Of a stretch of DNA of 64,000 nt, positions 52,201-64,000 are shown piece by piece. The DNA comes from Rhea pennata. Lineage: Eukaryota > Chordata > Aves > Rheiformes > Rheidae. Where the stretch lies: assembly GCF_028389875.1 (NCBI RefSeq), contig NC_084665.1, forward strand, positions 868,001 through 932,000, written 5' to 3'. Both the position numbers and the translations under genes were made by a program. The notes under the pieces are model-generated. The model saw nothing but the letters and a program-made list of their open reading frames with translations, was not told the DNA's origin and ran no database searches. Numbering within the stretch: the stretch's first letter is position 1; each line of letters starts with the position of its first letter.

Positions 52201-54700
52201 ATTATTTCCCACATCATCTTCCTACAGAAGTATAAAGAATGTGATTTTAAAAGGAAAAAGATACCATTAAATATAAAGTCATAGCAGAAAGGCAGAAATA
52301 TGCTTAAACTTCCCCTTGGTAATTCCTTCATGTGATGAAGTTCACTTTGAGGACAGCCAGCACCTTTGGATGCTGCATGGCTTTATCCTCTTCCCTCCTA
52401 AAAGAGTGTAAGACATGACAGCGCAACAAAACCACACATTTCATTTACCAACAGCTAACAAGCTCTTTATTAAAAGGTTGCTGCATCAGAACACAACTAG
52501 GATTTTAACAAGTCAAAGGGTTAAACACATTTTTCCCCAAAAGACACAAAGGCCAGATACATTGCAAACTCATTAGCTGCACTACCTTGCCCAAGAGGAA
52601 TTTCACAGGTTCTTTTAGGAAGCAGATACAGAAATCAAGACAGACAAAATGGCTCTACTCTGCAGAGGCTTTTTTGAAATGTCAGCCCTTGTTCTACATA
52701 CTAAAGATATAGTGAGCTAAAAAAACCCTAGCCCCTGTCCCAGAGTCTTCACAGTTAACAGCTGCGTAACATCCCCAATTCTTTTATTTAACAAGACATC
52801 TGCAGTTGTTCATGAGCTTGACTTACCCTTATGAGAATGATAGGTTTGTCTCCAGAGACATAGTCTGCAGCTTGCACAGAAAAATACCCACAATCACTTC
52901 CATTCAGTTGTGGAGTTTTCTAAGGAATGGAAAAAAAGAGGGAGAATTTCTCTCTATCTCAAAAAAAAAAATAAATAAAAAGAAAAGAAAGAAAAAAGGA
53001 AAAAAAAAAAAAAAAAAAGGCAGCTCAAAAGCAGCCTACAATATCCAAGCTAAACCATACAGTAGCCAGACAGTAGTGAACCGATTTACCACTTCTGGTC
53101 CACACTCAAGTATCCACACAGTACTTTCTTACTAGTAACTAGTTGAGAAATGTCAGCTCAAACCTTCCCCTTGTCACATGCCAGGATTTGCACTCTGCAC
53201 AAGAAGCCCAGATCCAGAACTGCTCTTAGAAGCTTACGTTCCCTTGCAACAACCAGACACTCAAACATCGTTGGTAGAATTGGAGCAAAGCCAGACACAG
53301 CTTAATGTGGTAGGGGCACTTTGTTCTTTCATTTCTTAAATCTAGGATTTAAAAATCTCTTATCTGTTTTCTGTTATCTGTTTTTTAAATATAGGCTTAA
53401 TTGGAAAGAAAGTGTTCAGCCACTCAAGGAGAGGTACTGCTTAAGATTGCAGCCCAGCAGGGTTTTCCTCGTCCACCTGCACTCTGAGGAGGTACTTTAA
53501 GAACATGATGAGATGCTTATGGACTTCCTCTAAAGGCTTAAGCTCATTAGAACATGTTAGAGCTATTACGATAGGGAATTACAGTTGACTTCTCAACTCC
53601 AAGTAGTGCTCACATACCTGTGAGTTTCAAATGCTGTGGAGAACTCACCAGCTCCAGATTTCTTTTTGCCTTTCTTCTTTCACGCATGGCTGTTTAAAAC
53701 AAACCTCAAAACGCCTCTACATTTTAGGCCAAAAGAAAAAAAAAAGCTGCAGGAGGGCCAAAAGAGACTGAATGATTGAGCAGTAAGATGCTACAGGATA
53801 TTCATTGCAAGTAAAGTGAAGCATTTGCAGGGTAAAAACCCAAGTATTAACTTCACGTAAAAGTGATGGGCTCTGAGCTGTGGTCTAATGGTTGTTGATC
53901 AGTAATGAGACCCAACGATTCCAACAGATTTCCATGAAAGCTTAAGCTTCTTCCTCAGCAGACATGAAAACAAGCAAAGCAAATGTTATTAGAGGAGGAA
54001 CAGAAAAAGTAAGCAAGCAGCCTCATGAATGCCCTTAATATCATGGTGTGCCTGCAACCCACATACTAAGTGCACTTCTAGAAAAGCAAATACATTAAAG
54101 GCTACTGGGCTAGTGCCTCTGGCTGAGGAAGTTGCCAGGCCACAGGTTGCTGGAAGAATAGTCTGGGGAAAAAAAATCATTGTATATAGCTCTGTTCTCA
54201 CACTCCTTCCCAAGCATCTGCTGTTAACTGCTGTCTAAGATGGTAATAGGCTGAAACAACATCAGGTTTGACTTAGTGGGTCCTCTGCTGTTCATCTATA
54301 AAGCTGTTGGACTGATCCTTGTCTGTGTCAGTGGCAAAGACATCTATGGATGCCTGCTTAAAGAGCAGTTACAGTGGTAAAAATATCAACTTACGCACGT
54401 GAAAGAGCTGTGCCTGTTACATTTAAAATTTATATTATGTCAGCTGAGGCATCTGGAAAAGTTTACTAATGCTAATGAACTGAAATAATACGAAAACTGT
54501 TGAAGAGTGTTGTGAGGAGTTAAAAAGTTCTTGGAATAATGCAGTGCCTCCTGTGGACAACCCAGCTGGCTTAGAGAGGCAATAGCTGGTGCTGCAGGAA
54601 GGGGAGCTGGGAAGGAGCCCCAGAAAGTACTTGTCCCACATGTGCCGGAAGGAAAAGCCTTGATGAGCCTGGAGCAAGGCCTGCTGCTATACCCATTGCC
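46230..54700. other. AT-rich intergenic DNA without supported genes
   Basis: Open frames are short and without family resemblance. An A9T9 palindrome lies at 49256-49273 and a purine-rich A/G tract at about 52960-53020. I find no exon of the downstream mammalian neighbours (SCP2D1, SLC24A3). A non-coding transcript from the CpG island at 46 kb would run through here but cannot be recognised by sequence alone. Confidence 0.5.
52960..53020. repeat. A-rich low-complexity tract
   Basis: Over 60 bases of almost only A with scattered G and T, including a run of about 18 A. This could be the tail of an old retroposon or a simple expansion. No body of a retroposon is recognisable next to it. Confidence 0.8.
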
Positions 54701-54710
54701 CTGATCTGAG

Positions 54711-54732
54711 CCCCCCCCCCCCCCCCCCCCCC
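54711..54732. repeat. Poly-C tract (22 C)
   Basis: An uninterrupted run of 22 C. Such runs can form G-quadruplex or i-motif structures and are prone to length error in sequencing. Confidence 0.95.
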
Positions 54733-55244
54733 GAGAGCACATGGGAGCTGGGACTAGGTTCTGCAGAACCTGGTGGCAGGACAGGGAGATCTGTATTGTG
54801 AAGGTCCCTGAGATGAGAAAAAGGGGATGTGTTCAGTGCTGGTGACAATTGTGTGTGTGCTCATGGAAGTATGGTTGAGAGGAGAGACTTGTTTGCACAA
54901 CAAAACACTACTGGTTTGGTTTGGGTTATTCTGTCCTCAGAGCAGCCTGGAGCAAGGCCTGGGCACAGAGCTGTGTGCCCAAGAAAGAGCTGCAGGCTGA
55001 GGGAAATTAAGCTGTGTTTTATTTTCTTTCTAGCACATCCTGCACTGCAGAGTGAGGAACAAATAATCAGTGAGATAGCCTGGACCTGCAGCAGCCTCAC
55101 TTCACTCTCGAAGATCCAGCAGGTGGGGAAACACTGCCCAGCTGATGTGTACAGCGGGAGCAAGGAGGTGGGTGAAACACTAGACATGGAGCAGCCCTGA
55201 AGGCCTCTTCATAGTTCTCAGTGTTCCCCAAATCCCTTGGGTTG

Positions 55245-55640
55245 CTGTTCTGCACCCCCAGAGCCCTCCATGTGCCATTCACCGCACCCTCAGAGTCTCT
55301 GTGTGCCTTTCCAGTGCTCCCTAAGGCCCTCTAGGAGCCTTTTGTTTCTCCCTAGGACTCTGTGGGACTCTGGACCCTCTGCATACCCTTGGGTGTGCGA
55401 AAGGGCTCTCCATGGGCCTTTTGGGGGCTTTTAATGGGCCTTCTGGTGCACTCCACAGGGCCTCTGTGTAACTTTTTTGTTGCTTGGAGATCTCTGTGTG
55501 CCTTTTGGTGCTATTGAGGGCCCTTCATTTGCCTTTTCTGGGGTGTCCTAGTAGCCTTGTGTGCTTTTTGTTTCCCCCGGGCCTTCCATTTGTCTTTCAG
55601 TGCACTCCTCAGCCTTTTGTGCACCTCTTGGTTGCCAGCT
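55245..55640. repeat. Degenerate minisatellite of about 30 bp units
   Basis: About a dozen variants of 'ggccctctgtgtgccttttg' plus a 'gtgcactcc'-like end recur head to tail. Starts lie near 55260, 55291, 55325, 55395, 55440, 55461, 55490, 55519, 55552 and 55580. Unit length is mostly 28-34 bases. It stops where copy B of the duplication begins. Confidence 0.7.
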
Positions 55641-58600
55641 TTTCCATGTTGAAGAGGAAGGGGTCTATTTTATTTCCAGCTAGGCTTTGGAGGGGCGAGA
55701 CCAACCCAATTTGCACAGCGCTTTGCTTAAATCTAGTAAGTCCTTCTAGCCTCATTTTGTGCCATGTATGGTTATCTTTCTAACTTAGTTGGCTGGCTGA
55801 GCAGCAAGAAGAAATTACTTTACTGATGGGGGTCTGTCCTTAGGTGATCAGTTAATCATAACTCATCTGAATTTAAAATTGGACATTTGGTTTTCCCAAC
55901 CAGCCATGTAAGTTTGTACCTGCTTTTTTAAAGCCTGATTATTGATTCTGTGATAACCGAAGTGCAGCTATAATGCTGACAGCTGATTGCTGTATGTTTG
56001 CACAAATTTTTCTTTCTTCCTAATCCTTCTGAAAAGTCCACACAGTAAAGCAGTGCTATTTTATCATGACAATATGATCCAAGAGGATCACATTGACACA
56101 TAATATAAAAATATAGCACATCTAAGCTTATCGCAGATCCTGTGTCTTCTGAACTTTGATTTTGCCAGCATTTTGCTTTTTTATTTTTTCATGGGAAGAG
56201 CTGTTGCAGCTTAGTGGCATTTTAGTCTTCTCCTTGAGATTGCTGGAGAGCACATTGGGCACCGGGTGGCAGCAGAGCTGTTCCTGCTGAGGTTGTGTGT
56301 TCATGCAGAAGTTTCTGTTTTTCAGTTCTTTGTTCTTAACAGAAGTTGGGAAATTCTGGGAGTTGTGTATGTCCTGGAACTTATGCATATCTCTAAATAT
56401 CATACTGAACATAGGTGGGGCCTGATAGGAAGAGAGGATGGGAAAACCTAAAGAAGCCTCTCTTCCATAGTAGTTTCTCCTTAAAATTGTGAATTGCTGC
56501 TATTGAAAGAGGTTGCCAGCAGAAAAATAAAAATGCATACCTTAAAAGAGAGAGCACTGCAGGAGAGAGAGTTTGCAGAGCAATGTAGTGACTCAGAACA
56601 CTTCCTTTGCTTGCTCAGTGAGTCTTTGTGCTTCATGATGTGTGCACAGTAAGACTAGCTAAAATCTGAAATAATAAATATCCTCCAGATAAATTCCCTA
56701 TTTTGCTCATCTTCATATCTCTAATGTATTACGGATTTTCTCAATTAATAATATTCATAACAGAAACCGAATATTGCAGTGCTATACCGACCACTGATTT
56801 ATCTTGAGCTGTCTTTGCTGAAAGTGAAGGTGGTGATTGCTTTGAAAGCAGAAGTTGAATGAAGAACATCGGATAAATATAGAAGCAAGCTGATCCTAGT
56901 GCTAATGTAACAGATAAAGCATTTGGTGTTTCTAATCGTTCAGACTCTCATATACAATTTCGCCTTTAACCTCAGTGTCTGAGTAAGGAAGAAGTAAAAT
57001 CAATAAATGCTACTTTTTAGACTCTTGGAATACAGATCAGTGACCTCTAGAGGTCACCTGTGCTATCACCCTGCCCAACAGCAGGACTAGGCAGGCCAAA
57101 TCCATCTGTGCCGGGAGGTTGTCTAGCCTATTCTCAGAAATCTCCAGGGATGGAGATTCCAGTTTTCCTCTGGACAGTTGTTTTACAGTTGCAGTGTTTT
57201 ACAGCTTTACTATTAGGCTAGATGTTAAGAAAAACTATGCAACTCTTGTGCGATTTAAACCCGTGACTGTCTTCATCCCTATGATCTTAGTTGATGGGCT
57301 TCCTGTTTGCTGTTCTTATTTCCATATATGAAAAGAAGTATAGTGTCTTTTCTTGCTGGGTGAAAATTGTCAGAAGTATCCCCCTTTCCGTGAAACATGC
57401 TCTTTTGAGATCAACTTGATAGTTATTTTGCGGAATTGGCTTTACTCTTGTACATGCTCTGCAAATTCTGTTTCTGTCACATTCCTGCTACAAGGATAAA
57501 GAGCAAGCTGATTGCCTCTCCACTCCCTTATTTACTGCCTTTGAGGAAACTTTTAGGCCCATTACTTTGCAGAGCTACAGAATGTTGATTTGCATAGAGA
57601 AGCAAGTAACAGGTGGAAGTGTGATCTTTCTGTTACATTTTTTTTAAAGTGTACTCAAGGGTATACTTGCTGAACAGGGATTTCCTTGCTGAACCTTTCT
57701 TTGCTGCAGGGATGCTTCTTTCTCTATATGGATTGAGTGGTAGGGGTTATACTGTGAGAAACTGTTGGTTCAGCTGTCCAAATGTTATCAGCTGTACTCC
57801 TTCTGGGAAATCTGTGAAAATCCTGAAGGAACACTGATAACTGACTAAGTAGAAATCTTCTTCTGCTGAAGAAGGCTTTGATGAGAAGCAGTAGAGAAGA
57901 AGGGTGTGGGGAGGAGGGCTAGGGGACGAGTGTCACAGCACTATTTTAAGGATAAGAATTTTAATCTGGTTTCTCTGGGAATACTGTCTCTGAATTGAAA
58001 TTCCAAGATTAAAGGCATGTTTCCACAAAATACAACAGTACAATTTATTGGCCCCCACTGCACAGCACAAGTCCCCATTTATGTTACTCTGTTTCTTCTC
58101 CCTGACACATGTGTTCCCAAAATAGCAAAACCTGTCCAATTCTGTTCCATGCCCCTGGAATGACAAATGTTTTGACTTATCTGTTTTCTCACCCTTTGGT
58201 GAGAGACAGATATTCCACATTTACCTATTTGTAACCTGAATCTTTAAGATTCGGTTTAGTCTTTCTGTTTAAACTATAAAACATCTGTGATCAGCATTCT
58301 AGACTGAAATGCTGAACAAAACATCTGTTGTAGTAAAACTGTCCCACCCTTCAGAACACTAATGAGACCATACGTGTTTAATTTATTTCTCAGGTCACAG
58401 ACAGATTTCCACCCCATTTCTCTCCCAGTTATAAGCATAATTTGCAAAAGGCAAGCAGGAGATTTTTATTCCATAACAAGCTCAGCAAAATATATCTGAT
58501 CCTGTAACTTCCTGATAGCTTTTGTACAGTCGAATGCTGCCCTGTTCAAAGCATAGATTTCTGCTTCTTTTTGACACTATGTACAAACACAGTGATGATT

Positions 58601-59845
58601 GTGTATCTGAACTTTTATGAAGCTTAATAGGTATTGCTTTAAAGCATTCTTCTCTACATATACACTCTGTGCAAGTGACTTAATTATAGCAGGTTTTGAC
58701 ATCTCTATTGATTGGATTACATCTAAGGAGATAGAAAAATGCTAAACTTGTCAGATAGCTTTTAAAAGCTTGAGATATCACTAATAAAAAGTGACAGAGG
58801 GCTGCTCTTGCCTCCTTGAATAGCTCTGTCATGGGCCATGACATGAGCAATAAGTCTGCCTTTTTGGCTCTCTTATTTTCAGACAAGTCTTTTCAGGTTT
58901 CAGGAAATGGTTCTCAAAGATTTCTTCCTTGTAGGAGATAAGTCCACTGGGACATGATGGGGAGTTGCAGGTTTTGATGACATCTTGGTGTGCTCACAGT
59001 TTATAGTTTGATAACTGTCACTCTGCAAGGTCCTTCTATGTGAACAGTCATCTTGGAGGTGGTAGAAATGCTCACAAAGCTTGAAACATACTTAGATACC
59101 ATATGAGGGCCTACTGGTCTCCTATGATCCTACCAAAGTAACCCATTTCCTTAGCAAGCAGTAGTTTAAGATTGGAGTACTGCCCATAAACCAAAAAGCT
59201 GTCATTGAGCATTAGTATTGGTCATTCTCTATTTTGCTTTTGGTAGAGAGCTGACGGTTGAAAAGGGTCTGATGCCAATTTTTTCTTTTTTCTTTTAGTC
59301 AGCATCTTATTGACCATCAGAGTATGGGCATAATAATGTCCAGTGGTCTCTATGTCTGTCTTCATGTGATGGAGTAGATGTGGAAACTGAAATGCTGAAA
59401 CTCAGTGTAATCAGTAAATGCATTTAAGATTGCAGCTATATACTTTAAATATAACCAATGTTGTTTGTTAAGGTAAAAAAAAAGATCCATGGGACTGATA
59501 AGGTGTCCTCAGTTTAGAAAAGGTAGAGAATAAAAATACTTTTTTAAAGATTTTTTTTCTTTCCATGACTAAATCAATGTGTAATTTATGTGCAAATGCA
59601 TGTTCCTGATATGAACTAGAATGCTTGAACACTCCCATAACAAGTCTTGAATCAGAGTTTTTTAGGAATTCTTATAGTTAACTTGTTACAAGTCTTCATT
59701 GCTTTAGTGTTATTAATATAAAAATATGAATGTATTTACTAGGATTCTTTCGAATATATGTCACTAAATAGAGTAGTTTTCTTCACAAAAAGGCAGTCAG
59801 CTTTTCTAATGGCAAGATGAGCCTGAAATTCTGCAAAGGCATGTG
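55640..59845 (+). repeat. Duplicated block, copy B (intergenic)
   Basis: Colinear with copy A in DTD1 intron 4, same strand, about 34 kb away. It lacks the CR1 of copy A but has its own extra segment at about 56868-57369. The open frames inside do not correspond between the copies, so the shared sequence is not coding. Confidence 0.85.
56868..57369 (-). mobile_element. Extra segment in copy B with a CR1-like piece
   Basis: Absent from copy A: the flanks join at 23882 there. 57035-57300 resembles a CR1 3' region read in reverse (cctctagaggtcacctgtgc, then ccctgcccaacagcaggact, then tctccagggatggagattcc). The left part, 56868-57030, is unassigned. It is therefore either an insertion after the duplication or a deletion from copy A. 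Confidence 0.55.
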
Positions 59846-62800
59846 CAATCTGTCTAACAAACCATGTGAGACTCTTGCTAGCAAAATCTACTCCCAAGTT
59901 CAAACACATAGTACTTCTGCTTCCTAGAACAGAATGACAAAGTTGTCTTTTAAAATTTATGATGATAATAGCTCCTAAATATTCAAGATTTTAATTACTC
60001 GATAAAAGAAGAAATAACCCAAGGGCTGCAACCTTAGTGAGATGGAATTAAATCTGTTTGTTAGACACTATAGCATAACTTGAAGAAGTTTGACAGTAAT
60101 TTGTGGAGAGAAGCTCCAAAGAACAGCATTCTCCTGGTCACTTACTAATTTTCTGGAAGTTTTTAAAAGAGCTTTCCAAAACATCTTCAAAGAGAATGGT
60201 CTTTTTGTAATCCAGTAGCTACTTAGCTTTATTTATTAAGGTTGAGTGACCACTTGCCAATACTAGGGATTAACAAAAGGCAAACATAGGAGGAACATCC
60301 AAAATAAAATATAAAACTTTCAAAATGATCTTTGTCCATGGTCTATACTCTTTTGAGAATCTACAAATATCTTTGTCATTTGTCTTCGGATCACTAATTT
60401 TCTTCCCTTGTAGACTTGTCACTTACTGTAACACGCAGTCACTTTGCAACTACTTGTAACTGGAGTGAGTAACATTGCTGTTTCTTTCTACCTGATCCCT
60501 TTGGAGTTTGACTGTAGGGAGGAGAAGCATTTTTTGTTTCAAAGTTGGTCAAAGCTCTTACTGTCTAGATCTCCCTGGATGAAACTCGCAGTCCATGATT
60601 AGCTAGACAGCAAGCTTTGTCATCCACATCTGAGAGGATGGCTGGCTCATTGTTGCACCAAGGAGAAAGGCATAGACATTGTGTATATCTGTTGGATAAT
60701 GTTAGGAAGTAGTGCTTTAATCACCAGGCAGTGTGTATTCTGATAGTCAAATGGAAAAATGAGCAATGTGTAGCCCAGAGTGTCTAGGAGACAAAAAGGG
60801 ATCTGTTATTTCTAGAGTGATAAATGAACACAGATTTCTGTTCTGTTTTCCTTAGAAAAATGTGAGATACCTATAAAGCAGACACTTTGTGCCAGATATC
60901 TTATATTCTCTAAGAGTACTTGGCCGCTTCTGCTGCAGCGGGAGCAGAAAACTTAAGCTCTTCTGCAACGATTTCAGTATTAATCTTCTGCATACCTCAA
61001 AAATTTGAGTGCCAAGTTTAATAAGGCTCAGTTTTCCAGGTATCTATTGTGGAATATTTTTTCCCACATACACTTTTGATTTCTGAAACATTATTAAAAG
61101 TAGTCTGCCAGTATTTTTGCAGACCTTGGCATAGATTTCAAGTTTAACAAGTAGGAAATAGCATCTGGCAACAATACCCTTAAGAGAAACCAACTGAGAA
61201 ACACCCAGTCCACAGGGAGAGGAAGCTAACGAAAGAGACTCTTTTTCTTGTGAATACACCTCCAGTATTGAAGGCTAGACATTTAATAAGACAAAATTGT
61301 GGGCACTATATAACTTGGTTTTAATGGTGTTAACATAAAGATAAGAAAGGTCTGTTCTCCTCCAGCACTGCTCTAGAAGTGAGCAAGGCTGTGAGGATTG
61401 CTTTGCTTCGACATAGAAGCACCAGACCCTCTGCAGGTCTATGAAGATGGTGCTATGTCAACTAACAACACAAAACTTTTAACCAAAAGATTATGGCAGT
61501 CACAGCAGTCTTAAAACATGTAGTGAAAGTGTGTACATGACGTTCAATGGCTGGATGATTCTGAAGGAAAATCATACAGTGTTTTGGAGACCACTAAGTT
61601 CCTGTGTCATTTCTGTTTACCCCACAAAGGAAAAAAACAAAATGTAGCACTTCTGTATTTAATAGCATTTTTTTTTGTTCTATGATCAGGCATGTGGATA
61701 ATACTTCTTGAATATATTTTAAAAAAATCATGTCTATCTGCTAGCTGCCAGAAGGAATGCATGGATTCACACACATTCATTGCTTGGCAATTGAGATGAT
61801 TTGCTGATAAAGTCTGTTGACAATACCGCAGCTGATTTTATTTGGGCTGCTCTATTTATTTTACAGTCTGTCCAGCTGACACATTATGATTATCGTGTAT
61901 CTTAATTCCATTGCTGTGTCCTTGAAGTTCTGTTTGCATTTTAATAAGCCATAGCCCTGGGAATAGCAATTTCCAGACTGCAAGGACTGTCAATTTTTAT
62001 TACTTACAAACAGCTATCCTGCAAGGAGAGGCTGGCTGTACCTGTTTAATCAAGCATACTGTTCGGTTAGGTTAAGAGGGACAACCAACATTATGGTTTC
62101 CATAGATGAAAGGTAACTCACATGGCATTGAGGCTTTCTTTACAGTTTCTTGAATGCCAATGGATGTTAACTCCAGAAGTGAAAATCTCTCTGACTTACG
62201 TAAGTGATTTAAATCTTTTTTTGTAAAGTTCTGTTTTTCACAAATGAGAACAGGCAGTAGATTTGAGACAGGATGTTAAAAAACACAAATCTTTGAGTTG
62301 TACTAAACATGCAGCACAGCTAACTTGGGCTTCAGTCACTGGAAGCAGGTAAGTCTGTGATCTTCTGTCAGGACAGTAACTGGGAAGATCCTCAGAGAGG
62401 CCAGGTCCTGCTGGACATGGCATATCTCTTCTTGAATAATACCATAATCAGCAGTCCTGACCAGTGCTGAAATGATGCCTGGAAGCAAGGCATTTCTAGT
62501 CATTTAATGATGCTGCTCCTTCTTATGGATTGTAAAGTTTCCATTTTTTCCTCAGGTTTGTTATATTATCCATATCTTACTGTGCTGCTGCTATTTGTCT
62601 CATCCTCAAGTTGAATGTTTTTCTCCTTCTTAGTGTCTCTCCAGATGGTGAGTTTTATTCCCTTTTCTGGGCTTCCTGACTCCATATTGTAGCTTTTTTT
62701 TTAAACACAGTGAACCAAAGCAAACTTACTATTCAAGATTTTGCCTATATTTGGCACTTTTTTTCCCCCCAATTGTTTCCCTGCCTTTCCCCTTTCCCCC

Positions 62801-64000
62801 TGCTGGATAAATGCCACTGATCCTTGACAGGCTTCTTTCTGTTTTGCGAAGTGTTCTGTAGAATGAGTCTTACGTGAAATTATAACATACTTGTCAAAAA
62901 GTGATGTTGAATTAAATAGTAGCACATGTCAAAAAAGGAAAGAGCTGATTCTGATACAAGCTGTAATGTCATCTGTGTTCTCCCTGATGAAGAACTATAT
63001 TGTCAGCAGTGTTGTTTCATTTTCTTTTGAAGCATGTCTCTGTCTCCTATGATGTTCCTGAGCACTGACCCAAGCACAGAGATGCTTCCCCCTCACATAT
63101 AAAACTATTCCTTTCACATAATGAGATGTAACCAGAACTACTTCTCCTGTGGGGTCATTTAAGATGTTCAGGTTTGACTGAAATAGGACGTGCGTGTGGC
63201 AGATGCCTCCAGATCCAGCTTCACAGTGCCACCGATGCCCTCTGTCCGAGCACATTTCCATCCCTTATTTGACCAATAAAATCTAAAAAATGGTTGTTAT
63301 TAATGCTACAGAACAAGATAATGGTTTAGTTTCCTTTCCTTGGTATTCCCCTGAGACAGAACTTGAGGAAACATATCAATTTTACGTATTTGAAATGGTG
63401 TCAGATATCTGTTGAAGTTAGGTAAGTAAAAAGGTATTTCAAATAATTGTCAACTGCTCTTCTACACTGTATTACATTTGTTTTTCGAGCTCAGTAGTAC
63501 TTTTGAACTGTTTGTGAAATTTACATAAAAATAATAGTTTAATCAAATAGTATGAGCTGGATGGCTGGTCAAAAGAATACGCATGACTTGCAGTTTTACA
63601 TTATACTCATTCAAGTCTGTATTTTCTTCTAATTCTCACAGTTCCCTTCTGATTTTGTTCTTACTGATTTTTATTTATTTATTATTGTTATTTTTTAATA
63701 TACTTTTCTAAACAGTTTGTCAGATCTGAAGAGATGCTTAGCATCTTCTCTTCTTTTCTGGGAGTACATCAGACTAGTAGATAAACAGTGAAAGTTTAAG
63801 ATGTCAGGGCCCTGAGTGTCTTAATTTCCTTGACTGACCTTCTTTCAGGCCTCCACCTCTACCCCACTCATGGGCCTGGAGGCACCATTTAAGCTCAGCT
63901 CTGGGCCTTTAATCCCTGCGTAAGCTATATTGTAGGAATATCTGTCTCCAGCTCAGCCACAGCTGTGTCCATGGCTGGACATTGACCCCGTTGAGCTGCT
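59846..64000. other. AT-rich intergenic DNA to the window end
   Basis: No gene, RNA or clear transposon that I can support. Open frames are below 90 codons and without family resemblance. Confidence 0.5.

Noticed and set aside
53880..53935. tRNA-like A box (tggtctaatggtt) and weak B box
   Set aside because: The spacing between the boxes is about 11 bases shorter than in a tRNA, the B box has several mismatches and no acceptor stem forms.
46230..64000. SCP2D1 or SLC24A3 exons expected downstream of DTD1 in mammals
   Set aside because: I looked for their characteristic segments in the open frames and found none. They may lie beyond the window or be absent.

Overview
The window is nuclear DNA of a vertebrate, most likely a bird and possibly a galliform. 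The genes are intron-split with consensus GT-AG junctions, introns are compact, and the only clear interspersed repeats are CR1 LINEs. The gene order SEC23B - SMIM26 - DTD1, all on the + strand, is the order known from human chromosome 20p11. No prokaryotic feature is present.

1-8400 holds the last eleven coding exons of SEC23B (COPII coat). 8400-9530 holds the two-exon gene SMIM26 (mitochondrial small membrane protein), whose CpG-rich promoter starts about 50 bp after the SEC23B poly(A) signal. 9530-12330 is intergenic, ending in about 1 kb of degenerate pyrimidine-rich minisatellite. 12330-31840 is DTD1 (D-aminoacyl-tRNA deacylase 1), complete in five coding exons. Its intron 1 carries a 2-kb GC-rich VNTR that stays open in several frames. 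Its intron 4 carries a CR1 LINE and copy A of a 3.5-4 kb duplication.

31740-43700 is the most unusual part. A GC-rich macrosatellite with a 4,133-bp unit is present as 2.74 near-identical direct copies, starting less than 200 bp after the likely DTD1 poly(A) site. Each unit holds an inverted pair of CR1 fragments, a run of about 350-bp sub-repeats, and a GC-rich relative of the DTD1 3'-end sequence. Sequence resembling the unit is found on both flanks, so the array seems to have grown at, or been inserted into, a locus that already held a diverged single copy.

43700-64000 has no gene that I can support. It holds a possible decayed retroelement pol fragment (minus strand, about 45.1-45.4 kb), an orphan CpG island with four NRF1 palindromes and a YY1 site (45.9-46.2 kb), AT-rich intergenic DNA, a poly-C tract, a 30-odd-bp degenerate minisatellite (55.2-55.6 kb) and copy B of the duplication (about 55.6-59.8 kb).

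The three genes have unrelated functions (vesicle coat, mitochondrial membrane, tRNA proofreading). They are simply close neighbours in a conserved order. The structural novelty lies in the repeats around DTD1.
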